From Metabacillus_B sp050107715 (GTDB lineage Bacteria > Bacillota > Bacilli > Bacillales > Bacillaceae), in NCBI RefSeq assembly GCF_050107715.1, contig NZ_JBNILN010000002.1:124001-188000 (forward strand): a stretch of 64,000 nt of DNA, read 5' to 3'. The notes below the pieces were generated by a model. That model was given only the letters and a program-made list of their open reading frames with translations. It was not told the origin of the DNA and ran no database searches. Position numbers and translations under genes: made by a program. Numbering within the stretch: position 1 is the first letter of the stretch; each line of letters begins with the position of its first letter. This document shows, piece by piece, positions 32,160 to 41,686 of this stretch.

Positions 32160-34009
32160 ATCGCAATGTTCCGGGCTTTGTCCAATTCACCTCTATTTTG
32201 GCTGTTTTATTGCTGGCAGGCGTTTTGTATATGAATACAGATCGATTTTATGCGAGTCTTCCGGCAGCGGAATCGGACGCCGCTTCTGAAAAGCTTACCT
32301 TTATGAATTCTGAATGGGATGGGAAGGCAAACGATCTGAACCGTATCAAGATTTATTTAGCTGAGCCTGAAAAAGGAAACCTTCTTAGTGAGAGGACGCA
32401 TGCCAACATTTTAGCAGCCCTTCAATATGCGAAAATCCCGTTGGAAGTCATTTCTCCCCGTCAAATGGAGTCTCTTAAACCAAATCCATATACGATGATT
32501 ATTTTAACGGGAGAAGATTCCTCACGCTGGAATTTAGAAGTCATAAAAAAGTTTGTCAGGGAAGGCGGGCGGTTATTCGCGGCTAACCGCTTTTCTGATC
32601 CGGCTTGGCATAATCTGCTTGGGATTGAGCAGGCACATGGCTACAATGATACAGTTAAAGGCGCAGTGTTCTCGGAGTCTTTTTTTAAAGGCTATCCAGA
32701 TTTAGGTCCGGAAAGCGAATTTTTTTCAAACAGTATGCTGAAAGCAGAGCTTAGTCCGGATTCCATGACCTATATTACCGCAGAGAGCCTGCCCCTTCTG
32801 TGGACGCATGATGAAGGAACGGGCCGGGTTGCCGTCTGGAATGGCACAAGCCTGCAGGAAAAATCCGCAAGAGGCCTGCTTGTCCATTCCATCAGTCTTG
32901 CTTTTCCGGCTTTTTTATCCGGACAGATGGGAGGGAAGGTTATGTTCATCGATGACTTCCCTGCCCCCATTGCCGAAACAAGCTCAGAGCAATTTCAGAA
33001 AACGTATGGAATGTCCTACGAGCAGTTCTATCGGAACCGCTGGTGGCCGGATATGAAAGAAATCAGTAAGCTTTATCAAATCCCCTACACGGGCGCATTA
33101 ATAGGCACCTACCAGGACAAACCTGATCTCTCAAGCCAGGAAATGCTGAGCATGAGTGAGAGGGACTTGCTTGGATACGGCAGGCAGCTGATCCAGGGAA
33201 ATGGAGAGCTGGCCCTGCATGGCTACAACCATGAGTCTCTCCTTACAAAAAGCGATCCGGTATCTGCTGAGTTCGGATACCGCCCTTGGAGATCAGAGGA
33301 AGAGATGGTGAACTCCCTGCTGGAAGTAAAAGCGCTGAAGGAAGAACTTTTTGCAGCACAGCAGCTGAAAACCTATGTCCCTCCTTCTAACTTGCTGAAC
33401 CGGTCCGGAATATCCGCTTTAAAGAAAGCTGTGCCTGAATTGGAAGTGATCGCCAGCCTTTATATAGGAGATCCTTCCAACGGAAGCCTGATTCAGGAGT
33501 TTGACTATGACTCAGTGTATAAAGAGCTTTACCATTTTCCAAGGATAAACAGCGGCTATCATTTTTCGAAGGAAGATCAGTTCCAGCTCGCTGACTCAAT
33601 TGCTAACATGGGAGTGTTTTCTCACTTTATTCATCCAGATGATGTCCTTGATGAAGCCCGATCTAAGCAGGGAGACTGGGAAGCGATGAAAAACAGCTAT
33701 ACATCGATGCAGAAGTTTTTGGCAGAAGAATTCAGTCACGTTAAGGGATATAAGCAAATTGATGCTAAAAGAAGAATGGATGCTTACCAAAAAGGAAAAT
33801 GGAGTTTTTCTTACAATCCGGAAGGAATTGAGATCCATGGTTACAATGTACCATCCCCTTCTTATTTTTATCTGAGGCTGGAGCCCGGGAAAAGGCTGAA
33901 GACAGGAGAGCATCCTTTCGGCCATGTCAAAAAACAGCAGGATCATCTCTATCTGATTACGATGACACAGCCTGATGCAGCCATCAGCTATATAGAGGAG
34001 AATGCATAA
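32156..34009 (+). CDS. pelADA: PelA-type deacetylase lacking the hydrolase domain
   Basis: 617 residues. An N-terminal membrane anchor or uncleaved signal (about 8-26) is followed by an open alpha/beta region (to about 250) and a polysaccharide-deacetylase-like domain. Metal ligands are visible as the DD pair 266-267 in MFIDDFPAP and the HxxxH of ALHGYNHES at 355 and 359. It should deacetylate the nascent GalNAc-rich polymer outside the cell. Pseudomonas PelA also carries an N-terminal hydrolase; that part is absent here and may be supplied by the divergent GH114 gene. The same domain trimming is known from Gram-positive pel clusters. Confidence 0.85.
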   Translation: MNRNVPGFVQFTSILAVLLLAGVLYMNTDRFYASLPAAESDAASEKLTFMNSEWDGKANDLNRIKIYLAEPEKGNLLSERTHANILAALQYAKIPLEVISPRQMESLKPNPYTMIILTGEDSSRWNLEVIKKFVREGGRLFAANRFSDPAWHNLLGIEQAHGYNDTVKGAVFSESFFKGYPDLGPESEFFSNSMLKAELSPDSMTYITAESLPLLWTHDEGTGRVAVWNGTSLQEKSARGLLVHSISLAFPAFLSGQMGGKVMFIDDFPAPIAETSSEQFQKTYGMSYEQFYRNRWWPDMKEISKLYQIPYTGALIGTYQDKPDLSSQEMLSMSERDLLGYGRQLIQGNGELALHGYNHESLLTKSDPVSAEFGYRPWRSEEEMVNSLLEVKALKEELFAAQQLKTYVPPSNLLNRSGISALKKAVPELEVIASLYIGDPSNGSLIQEFDYDSVYKELYHFPRINSGYHFSKEDQFQLADSIANMGVFSHFIHPDDVLDEARSKQGDWEAMKNSYTSMQKFLAEEFSHVKGYKQIDAKRRMDAYQKGKWSFSYNPEGIEIHGYNVPSPSYFYLRLEPGKRLKTGEHPFGHVKKQQDHLYLITMTQPDAAISYIEENA

Positions 34010-35445
34010 TGAGAGCAGGTCTGATTGCTGAGGGAAGCTATCCTTATGTAAGCGGGGGAGTATCAAGCTGGCTTCATACCCTTATTAAAGGCATGAATGA
34101 GATCGAATTTTCGCTTTTTACAATTACCCCTGAGGCAAAGGGGGTAAAAGATTTCAAATACAGGCTTCACCCTAATACTGTGCATCATCATAACATTGCA
34201 TTAATGTCCGCCTTCAGGCCGGAAATACAGAAATCCAACCTGACAGATGGGGAACTTCTGCTGCTTTTTAAATGGTTTACGTTTCAGACCCGGAATCCAG
34301 AAGCCCTGATCATTATGGGAGACAGAAGCAGGATGGGTTCGAGTGAAGCATTCTTTGAAAGTGAAGCATTTTATAAGCTTGTTCAGAAATGCTATGAATA
34401 TGAAGGACTGTTTGGATCATTTCTTGATTACATGTGGATGTGGAAATCCATGTACAGTCCAATCCTGCATCTCCTGCAGCAGGACTTCAGCTCAGTGGAT
34501 GTGATCCATACCGCTTCAACCGGCTATGGCGGACTAGTCGGCGCCTATATTTCAAAGGTGCAGGACGTGCCTTTTATCATTACGGAGCACGGAATTTATT
34601 CAAGGGAAAGAGAAGAAGAAATTCTGCAATCCTCTTGGATTCCTGCTGTTTATAAAAAAAGATGGATCCAGCTTTTCCATCATTTATCCGCCATTGCGTA
34701 TGACCAGGCATCTGATATCATCACCCTGTTTAAAAAAAATCAGGACTATCAGCTTGAACTTGGGGCTCCCCCTGAAAAAACAGCGATTATCCCGAATGGG
34801 ATCGGAATTCATTCTCCAAAAGCCAGAAAAAAAACGAGCTCTGTGTTTCATATCGGAGCCATCGTGAGGGTGGTTCCGATTAAAGATATAAAAACCATGA
34901 TTTACGCTGCCAACACACTGAAAAAATGGGGCTGTGCCTTTCATTGGTCTATTCTTGGACCGGATGAGGAGATGCCTGAGTATGCCCGGGAGTGCAAAGA
35001 ACTGGTTCTAAGCCTTGGTCTTGAACTGCATATGACCTTTACCGGCAGGGTCAATATCGAGGAGTATTTGCCTGATTTTGATGTGTGTGTTCTAAGCAGC
35101 CTTTCAGAGGGGCAGCCGCTTGCAATTCTTGAAGGGATGGCTGCCGGAAAGCCATGGGTAGCAACAGATGTGGGAGGCTGCCGGGAGCTGATTGAAGGAA
35201 AAGAGGATGATCCTTACGGGGCATCGGGATTCATCATTCCGCCTATTCAGCCGGATGAACTCGCAGATCGGTTAAAATGGTGCATCGGCCATCCGGAGCT
35301 TCTGGAGAAAATGGGACGCAGCGGCCTTCAGCGTGTTAAACACGATTATTTGATTGAAAATGTTATAGCAGCATACAGAAGTCTTTATCAGAAAAGAGGT
35401 GGAGCGGTTGGCGGGCATCGGATTCCAGCTGCAGGAACTATTTAA
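34009..35445 (+). CDS. pelF: PelF glycosyltransferase (GT4)
   Basis: 478 residues, no signal peptide. PelF is the cytosolic glycosyltransferase that polymerises UDP-GalNAc/GlcNAc in Pel synthesis. It starts with the PelF-typical RAGLIAEGSYPYVSGGVSSW motif region. The GT-B C-terminal domain has the nucleotide-sugar signature E367...E375 in SEGQPLAILEGMAAG, followed by ATDVGGCRELI. The start ATG overlaps the preceding stop (TAATG). The gene overlaps pelG by about 38 bases, so the operon is tightly coupled. Confidence 0.93.
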   Translation: MRAGLIAEGSYPYVSGGVSSWLHTLIKGMNEIEFSLFTITPEAKGVKDFKYRLHPNTVHHHNIALMSAFRPEIQKSNLTDGELLLLFKWFTFQTRNPEALIIMGDRSRMGSSEAFFESEAFYKLVQKCYEYEGLFGSFLDYMWMWKSMYSPILHLLQQDFSSVDVIHTASTGYGGLVGAYISKVQDVPFIITEHGIYSREREEEILQSSWIPAVYKKRWIQLFHHLSAIAYDQASDIITLFKKNQDYQLELGAPPEKTAIIPNGIGIHSPKARKKTSSVFHIGAIVRVVPIKDIKTMIYAANTLKKWGCAFHWSILGPDEEMPEYARECKELVLSLGLELHMTFTGRVNIEEYLPDFDVCVLSSLSEGQPLAILEGMAAGKPWVATDVGGCRELIEGKEDDPYGASGFIIPPIQPDELADRLKWCIGHPELLEKMGRSGLQRVKHDYLIENVIAAYRSLYQKRGGAVGGHRIPAAGTI

Positions 35446-36859
35446 GGAAGATTACTATTCTTCAAGGTTTAAAGCCTATTTATATTCCCTCTTTGTCACA
35501 GCAGGACCATGGCTGATTGTCATTTTAACCATTCTGATGCTGCAGCTGCTGCTTCAGGCTGTTCCAGATGTTACGGCTGAAAACAAACAGCTTTTCATGA
35601 TTTCCGTATCCTATTGTTTTATGTTTTCCCAAGTGCTGTTTGGCTTTCAGCAGCTCGTTGTTACGCGCTATGTGGCGGACTGTCTTTATGAAAAAAAAGA
35701 AGAAAAAGTTTTTTCTTCTTTCCTGGGATTTTCAGCCGTAACGATAGCAGCTGCAGGACTGCTTTGGCTCATATTCGCCTTGCTTTCCCCCATAGGATGG
35801 GATTATAAGCTGCTGATGCTTAGTTTATTCATTATGCTGAATCTCATTTGGGTTATGCTGCTGTATTTATCAGGTGCAAAGAATTATCAGGCCATCGCGC
35901 TTTCCTTTTTGGCTGGCGGAATTTTCTCAATCGGATTCTTATTCTTGTGCATGAAATGGTTTCCCTTTTTTGAGGGGGAGTGGTCTGCGGCATGGATGAT
36001 GATGGGGTCCTTTACAGGAGGTATGGCCATAACCTTTTTTGGGCTTGTTGTATCGATGCTCAAAACCTTTCCTGACAGGTCGGCGACTGCCCCCTTTGCC
36101 TATTTGGCTTACTTTGATAAATATGGCCTGCTTGCATTCACAGGGATATTTTATAATGCCGGTCTCTGGATCAGCAACTGGATCATTTGGCTGAACAGCG
36201 GGGAATGGCTGCTTGGAACTTTCCGCTATCATCCCAGCTATGATACTGCCCTGTTTTATGCCTACCTGACGATACTTCCCACTTATGTAATCTTTGTCGT
36301 TTCAATTGAAACGAGATTTTATGAAAGGTACAAAACCTTCTTCTCCTTTATAAATGATGGCGGAACACTGAGCCAGATCATGAAGTCGAAAACCTCAATG
36401 ATTCTTGTGCTCAAGCAGGAACTGGAAAGACTTGTAAGGTATCAGGGCTTTATTTCTCTCGCTCTGCTGATTTTGGCTGTCCTGCTGCTTCCCCTGTTTA
36501 TAAAGGCGGATTCTGTACTGGACCTGTTCCGTATCACCATCATTGGAGCCTTCTTTAACGGGATGACGCTGATTATGATGCTCCTTCTCCTTTATTTTGA
36601 TGACCGGAGGGGTGCGTTTCGCACAGCTCTGCTTTTTTTCAGCGGTATTGCCATTACTACGGTTGTCTTTCTCCCCGCCGGTGAATCAGCATATGGTACG
36701 GGCTTTACACTCGGCAGTTTAATCAGCTTTATCTATTCCTCTGCACGGCTCTTTCAGTATGTCGGCAAAGCTGATTACTATGCGTTTTGCAGATCTCACA
36801 AAACACGATCTGATGGGCCTTTTCACCGCCTTGCCCTGAAGCTTGAACGGTGGATTTAA
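35408..36859 (+). CDS. pelG: PelG exopolysaccharide transporter
   Basis: About 483 residues with roughly twelve transmembrane helices. PelG is a Wzx-like MOP-superfamily membrane protein that moves the Pel polymer across the membrane with PelD and PelE. The N-terminus MAGIGFQLQELF is diagnostic of the family and fixes TTG 35408 as start, with GAGGTGG seven bases upstream. GTG 35399 would add three residues. It is the last gene of the operon; a strong terminator follows. Confidence 0.92.
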   Translation: MAGIGFQLQELFKEDYYSSRFKAYLYSLFVTAGPWLIVILTILMLQLLLQAVPDVTAENKQLFMISVSYCFMFSQVLFGFQQLVVTRYVADCLYEKKEEKVFSSFLGFSAVTIAAAGLLWLIFALLSPIGWDYKLLMLSLFIMLNLIWVMLLYLSGAKNYQAIALSFLAGGIFSIGFLFLCMKWFPFFEGEWSAAWMMMGSFTGGMAITFFGLVVSMLKTFPDRSATAPFAYLAYFDKYGLLAFTGIFYNAGLWISNWIIWLNSGEWLLGTFRYHPSYDTALFYAYLTILPTYVIFVVSIETRFYERYKTFFSFINDGGTLSQIMKSKTSMILVLKQELERLVRYQGFISLALLILAVLLLPLFIKADSVLDLFRITIIGAFFNGMTLIMMLLLLYFDDRRGAFRTALLFFSGIAITTVVFLPAGESAYGTGFTLGSLISFIYSSARLFQYVGKADYYAFCRSHKTRSDGPFHRLALKLERWI

Positions 36860-36913
36860 AGTTCAGGCAAACAGCCTGTGCCGGAAGAGAAAGCGATGTA
36901 TCCTATAAGCAAA

Positions 36914-36947
36914 GAAGTGCTCAGAGACTGGCTCTGAGCACTTTTTT
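36914..36947 (+). terminator. Terminator of the pel operon
   Basis: A perfect 12-bp stem (AAGTGCTCAGAG / CTCTGAGCACTT) with a five-base loop and T-run. Confidence 0.92.
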
Positions 36948-37088
36948 GCCTGCTGCAACGGGAGACTATTACTTTAACCTCTTGTCCGCCAAGGACTGTG
37001 GAAGCAGCGGGTCAAATGCCTGACTTGTTTAGACTTTCTGTACAACAGATTGGAAAGATGGTACTGCGTGCCAGTCCTTTATCCGAAT

Positions 37089-37121
37089 AAGGCTCGGAAC
37101 ACCTTAGTGGCTCCGGGCCTT
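37089..37121 (-). terminator. Probable terminator of the YihY gene
   Basis: AAGGCTCGGA and TCCGGGCCTT pair with one mismatch; the minus-strand tail is only weakly T-rich. Confidence 0.45.
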
Positions 37122-37147
37122 ACCCACCTACCCATCTGTATGGTTTC

Positions 37148-38005
37148 CTATAATGATGCTTTTTTATCGTCCTTTTCATCCGTTTCTGAATAGCAGTGCT
37201 GGCTGGTTCTTTTACAAAACCGGATTGCGTTAATTTCACCGCCAATCAGAATAACAAAGCCGGATAAATAAAGCCAGGTCAGTAAAACGATTACCCCGCC
37301 CAGACTTCCGTAGGTTGCCTGGTAATTTCCAAATTGGCTTACGTATAAGGAGAATCCGAATGAAAGCAGCTGCCACAGCAGTGTGCCGACAATGGCTCCC
37401 GGATAGACGTCTCTCGCACGAAGTCCGAGGTTTGGAGAAAAGTAATAAATGACACCGAGAATCAATGCCATAAATACAAAAGCAATCATCCAGCGAATGA
37501 CGGTAAATACACTGTCAGTCAAGGGGGTTTCAGGGAAAATACCCCTAATTCCGGAAAGGAGGACATCGCCGAAAATCGGCAATACGAGTGTAATGACAAG
37601 ACCGAGTACGAGGCCGAAAGTCAATAGGATGGCCATGCCCCGCACCTTCCAAAAGGATCGGGATTCTTCAACCATATGTGCCTTGTTCAATGATCTCATT
37701 ACCGCATTTGTCGCATTGGAAGCGGACCAAATCGTCCCGATGATCCCGATTGAAAGGAGTCCTCCATTAGGAGTGGAAATAAGAGAGGTGATTTGCTCTT
37801 CCAGAAGCTGACCTGTTTCTCCGGGAGCAAATTCATTGATAAACTTGCCGACGGATTGAGGATCGATTGAAAAGTAGGGAAGAAGTGTCAGTGAAAAAAT
37901 CAGGAGCGGAAAAAGACTCAGCAGGAAATAATAGGCGAGTACGGCTGCCAAGTCTCCTAATTCATGCTTTTGAATACGCTGGATAAGTTCTTTGATGATG
38001 GTCAT
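37148..38005 (-). CDS. YihY/BrkB family integral membrane protein
   Basis: 285 residues with about six transmembrane helices. LGDLAAVLAYYFLLSLFPLLI near the N-terminus and GVIYYFSPNLG in the middle are typical of the YihY/BrkB (formerly 'ribonuclease BN') family. Despite the old name these are membrane proteins of unknown, possibly transport, function. The charged C-terminal tail faces the cytosol. An AGGAGG site precedes the ATG. It is convergent with pelG and does not look part of the pel operon. Confidence 0.9.
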   Translation of the reverse strand: MTIIKELIQRIQKHELGDLAAVLAYYFLLSLFPLLIFSLTLLPYFSIDPQSVGKFINEFAPGETGQLLEEQITSLISTPNGGLLSIGIIGTIWSASNATNAVMRSLNKAHMVEESRSFWKVRGMAILLTFGLVLGLVITLVLPIFGDVLLSGIRGIFPETPLTDSVFTVIRWMIAFVFMALILGVIYYFSPNLGLRARDVYPGAIVGTLLWQLLSFGFSLYVSQFGNYQATYGSLGGVIVLLTWLYLSGFVILIGGEINAIRFCKRTSQHCYSETDEKDDKKASL

Positions 38006-38166
38006 ATACGGCCTCCTGTAAAAGGTTTCTTATGTGTATCTTACCCTCAGTAAATTTGATTTGAAACCTGGGCGGGGGAAGAGGGGGAAATTGGGGATGC
38101 GGACCGTTCCACAATTAAATGAGGGACCATATACTATCAGGAAAATGGAGAAGGGAGGCTAATAAA

Positions 38167-38319
38167 ATGAGCGATTGCGGACATGGAGGATACAATGGCG
38201 GAGGATTTGCTCTTCTGGTTGTATTGTTTATTCTTTTGATTATCATCGGCGCATCTTACGTTGGAGGTTCATACGGCGGAGGCTGCGGAGGCGGCTACGG
38301 CGGAGGATTCGGCTGGTAA
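38167..38319 (+). CDS. YjcZ-family small sporulation-type peptide
   Basis: 50 residues: a short polar glycine-rich start, one very hydrophobic helix (ALLVVLFILLIIIGASYV, about residues 15-32) and a tail of repeated Gly-Gly-Gly/Tyr units. This is the pattern of the YjcZ/YjcM group of tiny glycine-rich membrane peptides, some made during sporulation. GGGAGG precedes the ATG and a perfect terminator follows, so it is a separate gene. Function unknown. Confidence 0.8.
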   Translation: MSDCGHGGYNGGGFALLVVLFILLIIIGASYVGGSYGGGCGGGYGGGFGW

Positions 38320-38329
38320 TTAAAGCAGA

Positions 38330-38366
38330 AAGAGCCGGACCATTAATGGTCCGGCTTCTTTTTTTA
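38330..38366 (+). terminator. Terminator after the YjcZ-like gene
   Basis: GCCGGACCAT and ATGGTCCGGC form a near-perfect stem with T-run on the plus strand. It touches the stop codon of the facing penicillin-binding protein gene. Confidence 0.85.
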
Positions 38367-41285
38367 TGCCGCTGTTTCAGGCTCTTCTTCGGAGTCTTCA
38401 GCTGCAGGCTTCTGATCTGTTTCCTGATCTTCCGGCTCTGCAGGTTTATTTTCAGGAGGAGGATCCGGTTTTTCATTGTTTTCATCCGGCTTCTTATCAG
38501 GTACAGGTTCTTTTTCCTCCGGTTTTTCAGGAGCTTTCTTTTCGGGCGCATTTGGCCTTCGTCTCATTCCGGCTATTTGGGAAGGCGGTGATTCTTTGCC
38601 TCCTGCATCGACTGCTGTTACATAATAAGAAGCACTTCCCGAGCCGATAGTCAGCCCAGTGCCGTCCGCGACGGAAATACTTGCAATCCTTGTGAAGTTG
38701 CCTGACCCCCCTCCAGCCATATACACCCGGTAGCCGAGAATGTCTTTCTGATAAGCTGGAGACCAGTTCAGTGTTGCACCGCTGATGGAAACCCCTTTTA
38801 ACCGGGCAGGAGAAACGCCATCATCCTCCAGTCTTTTTCCTGAATAAACGACAAGCTTTCCTATATCACTGGTATATTGGTACAGCTCCTTTGGAGAATT
38901 CAGTCCAAACCTGTCCAGCAGCTCCTGCTTGATCATCGGTCCTTCATATACAAAATCCTGCGGGGCGCTTGCAGGCACCTCATAGGCTGTGCCATTCTGA
39001 AGAACGTACTTTCCAGTCCGAAGGCTGTCATCCACTTTGCTTGGAGCATATTTCACGTTAAACAGATCGGATTTTACAAAGCCTGCCTGCCTGCACAATT
39101 CGGAGGGAAGGGCTCCAGATAGGGCACAATAAGAAAATTCGGCTATCCCTTCAGGCATTTTAAAAGGTTCCTCAGGAGCAATCAACTCAGGATTTTTTTC
39201 ATGGGCTGCATTGATAAGAGCTGCCCAGATTTCCTGGCTCCGCGTGCTGTAGGATTTTCCTTTATAGGATTGGATGGTGGCTTCGGTATCATAGCCAATC
39301 CATGTCCCAAATGAAACACTGGGATTGGAAGCAACAAACCAGGCATCTATCGTATCCTGGCTCGTACCGGTTTTTCCAGCCCAGTCTGCACTGAAATTGA
39401 GCAATCCGGGAACTCTTGAACCTGTCCCTCCATTTAAAACATCACGCATCATGTCGATTGTGAGGTACGCGGTTTGAGGGGAAAAGACCTCCTCAGTCAC
39501 TTTTTCATGCTGATATACAGCTGTTCCGTCAGCCTTGCGGATGCTCTCAATCATGTAGGCATCCGTAAATTTCCCTCCAGCTGCAAAGGTAGAATAGGCA
39601 TTTACGTTTTCTTCCACAGATACTTTGGCTCCTCCTCCAAGCGAGAGGGAAAGAACGTCTTCAAAATTTTTATTTATGCCCATTTTCGTCAGGTACCGTG
39701 TGGGTTCCGTCGGCATCAGCTTAGAATAGCCCCTTATAACGGCCTGATTATAGGATTTAGCCAGAGCTGTTCTTGCAGTTACCAGCCCATGGGATTTCCT
39801 GTCAAAGTTTTTTGGATAAGGATCCCCGTTTGCTTTTATATCATAGGGCAAATCAGCTAAAACGCTGCCGGGCTGCAAAAACCCTTCCTCCAGCGCAGGA
39901 CCGTAAAACACGAGGGGTTTCATGGTTGATCCATTTGACCGTCCTCTATTTGTTCCGGCTGTTGCATGATTTATTTGCTCCCTGGAATGATCACGCCCGC
40001 CAACAAAGCTGATGATTTTGCCGCTTTTGTTTTCCATTAAGAGTGCTCCGACCTCGAGCGGTTCTTTCACTTGTTCCATTTTACCGGTATCGTTATTTTT
40101 CTTCATAACCGTGTTTACCTGTCCGTAATCCGGATAGTTTTCAGCTGCTTTCTGCATCGCTTCAAAGATATCTTTGTTTATAGTCGTTTGAATACGGTAG
40201 CCGTTCTGCCTTAATTCACGATCTGCAAGAGCGAGATAGTCTGCTCTCAGTTTCGGATCTTCATCAAGATCCTTTGGCAAAAATCCATCTTCATCGGCCA
40301 GCTGAATCATCAGAATTTCTTTTGCTCTCTTTTCAATTTCATCTGTCAGGAAAGGATACTTATTATAAAGACGGTTTTTGTTAGGCTTTTTAAACTGAGC
40401 GGTTATATCCTCCGCCGAAGCGCTTTCATATTCAGAGAGGGTAATCTTATTTTCGCTGAGCATCCGGCTGAGAACGGTCTTCATTCTATTAACCCCGGCA
40501 GAGAAGTCTTTTTTCAGCTCTCCGTTATTTGTATAGGGGGTATAGGCAAAAGGACTTTGAGGCATTCCAGCAAGAAAAGCAGCCTGAGCGATGCTCAAAT
40601 CTTTAGCGCTTACCCCAAAGATGCCCATGGCAGCCGTTTCTGCTCCGGCAATATTTCTTCCGGAATTATCCCTCCCGAAATCAGCCATATTCAAGTAGGA
40701 CTCAAGAATTTCATCTTTTTCAAAAAAACGTTCCAGTCTGAGCGCAAGCAGAATCTCTTTTGCCTTTCGGTCAAAGGAAACTTCATTTGTTAAGATCTGG
40801 TTTTTAATTAGCTGCTGGGTCAGAGTGCTTCCTCCACTTTGTGTGGGGGCATTCGTAAATTCCTGAAAAAGGGCTCTGAAAATGGCTTTCGGAACAACCC
40901 CGTCATGCTCATAGAAAAATTCATCTTCTGTAGAAATGATGGCATTTATCAAATGCGGAGATACTTCATCAAGCGCTACTTTTGTTCTGGACAAATCGGA
41001 ACGGAGTTTGCCGATCAGCTCCTGGTTGTCAAAATATACTTCCGTTGTTTCTTCATAATTATAAATATCTTTTTTCATTTCATCGTAACTCAGTATTTCT
41101 TCGTTTTTTACAAGGGAAGCAAAATAGCCTGCACCTGCACTGCCGGCAAACACAACGAATGAACTGCATGCAATAATGGCTATTAAGGCTATATTCCACA
41201 TAACACCGTAGGCGATTCTAAGTTTTTTTACCAAAAGAGGGCGTGTAGAAGAATCCCCAATTAATTTCTTTATCCATTTTTCCAT
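38364..41285 (-). CDS. Class A penicillin-binding protein with FN3 domain and acidic/proline tail
   Basis: 973 residues, bifunctional. A cytosolic stretch and one membrane helix (about 28-52) are followed by the GT51 glycosyltransferase domain, with catalytic E120 in STEDEFFYEHDG and the GGSTLTQQLIKN motif near 151. The transpeptidase has S453-TMK, SYN at 511-513 and KTG at 638-640. A fibronectin type III domain occupies about 830-905, and residues 912-973 are a low-complexity tail of P, E, K and D. It builds and cross-links peptidoglycan outside the membrane. Domain order resembles PBP1a/1b, but I cannot assign a B. subtilis orthologue. A GGGGGGAGG site precedes the ATG. Confidence 0.92.
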   Translation of the reverse strand: MEKWIKKLIGDSSTRPLLVKKLRIAYGVMWNIALIAIIACSSFVVFAGSAGAGYFASLVKNEEILSYDEMKKDIYNYEETTEVYFDNQELIGKLRSDLSRTKVALDEVSPHLINAIISTEDEFFYEHDGVVPKAIFRALFQEFTNAPTQSGGSTLTQQLIKNQILTNEVSFDRKAKEILLALRLERFFEKDEILESYLNMADFGRDNSGRNIAGAETAAMGIFGVSAKDLSIAQAAFLAGMPQSPFAYTPYTNNGELKKDFSAGVNRMKTVLSRMLSENKITLSEYESASAEDITAQFKKPNKNRLYNKYPFLTDEIEKRAKEILMIQLADEDGFLPKDLDEDPKLRADYLALADRELRQNGYRIQTTINKDIFEAMQKAAENYPDYGQVNTVMKKNNDTGKMEQVKEPLEVGALLMENKSGKIISFVGGRDHSREQINHATAGTNRGRSNGSTMKPLVFYGPALEEGFLQPGSVLADLPYDIKANGDPYPKNFDRKSHGLVTARTALAKSYNQAVIRGYSKLMPTEPTRYLTKMGINKNFEDVLSLSLGGGAKVSVEENVNAYSTFAAGGKFTDAYMIESIRKADGTAVYQHEKVTEEVFSPQTAYLTIDMMRDVLNGGTGSRVPGLLNFSADWAGKTGTSQDTIDAWFVASNPSVSFGTWIGYDTEATIQSYKGKSYSTRSQEIWAALINAAHEKNPELIAPEEPFKMPEGIAEFSYCALSGALPSELCRQAGFVKSDLFNVKYAPSKVDDSLRTGKYVLQNGTAYEVPASAPQDFVYEGPMIKQELLDRFGLNSPKELYQYTSDIGKLVVYSGKRLEDDGVSPARLKGVSISGATLNWSPAYQKDILGYRVYMAGGGSGNFTRIASISVADGTGLTIGSGSASYYVTAVDAGGKESPPSQIAGMRRRPNAPEKKAPEKPEEKEPVPDKKPDENNEKPDPPPENKPAEPEDQETDQKPAAEDSEEEPETAA

Positions 41286-41364
41286 TATAATCCTCCCCCC
41301 TGAAGCATAGATAGTATATCATAAAATTAACTGAAAATTGGAATCTATTGTCGGAAAATTGAAT

Positions 41365-41394
41365 TTGACATGAAGGTATTGAATGTGGTAAAAA
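41365..41394 (+). promoter_or_regulatory. SigA promoter for tyrS
   Basis: A perfect TTGACA (41365-41370), an 18-base spacer and TAAAAA (41389-41394), leading into the T-box leader. Confidence 0.6.
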
Positions 41395-41400
41395 TCAATA

Positions 41401-41662
41401 TATGAATAGTGAGCGACGATTGGATGACAGTAACAGCTGTTTCCCTGTAGCAGAGAGCTGATGGCCGGTGAGAATCAGCACACAAACAGGCTGTGAATTA
41501 CAATCCATGAGCATCTGAAGCTGCATTATGCAGCGGAAGACGGCCCCGGCCGTTATCTGTTAAAGCGAAGAATGGCTGTTTAGTGAACCATTCTTAAGTA
41601 GGGTGGTACCGCGACGTGATTCGTCCCTTCATTTTTAAAATGAAGGGGCTTTTTTATTTTCT
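41401..41662 (+). promoter_or_regulatory. Tyrosyl T-box leader riboswitch
   Basis: A classical T-box leader. The AGCAGAGAGC / GGTGAGAATC block of stem I leads to a specifier loop with TAC (Tyr) at 41499-41501 in GAATTACAATCC. The antiterminator T-box AGGGTGGTACCGCG is at 41600-41613. A terminator with CCCTTCATTTT and AAAATGAAGGGG plus T-run (41625-41660) ends it. Uncharged tRNA-Tyr should stabilise the antiterminator and raise tyrS expression. Confidence 0.95.
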
Positions 41663-41686
41663 ATCAAAAGGCAAAGGAGTATAACC

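Noticed and set aside
38175..38591. An arginine/phenylalanine-rich frame spanning the YjcZ-like gene and the PBP 3' end
   Set aside because: It crosses a strong terminator and arises from the glycine codons of the peptide gene and the antisense of the acidic PBP tail.
41401..41662. A tRNA gene upstream of tyrS
   Set aside because: The folded region has a T-box sequence, a tyrosine specifier codon and a terminator, and lacks the tRNA cloverleaf landmarks.
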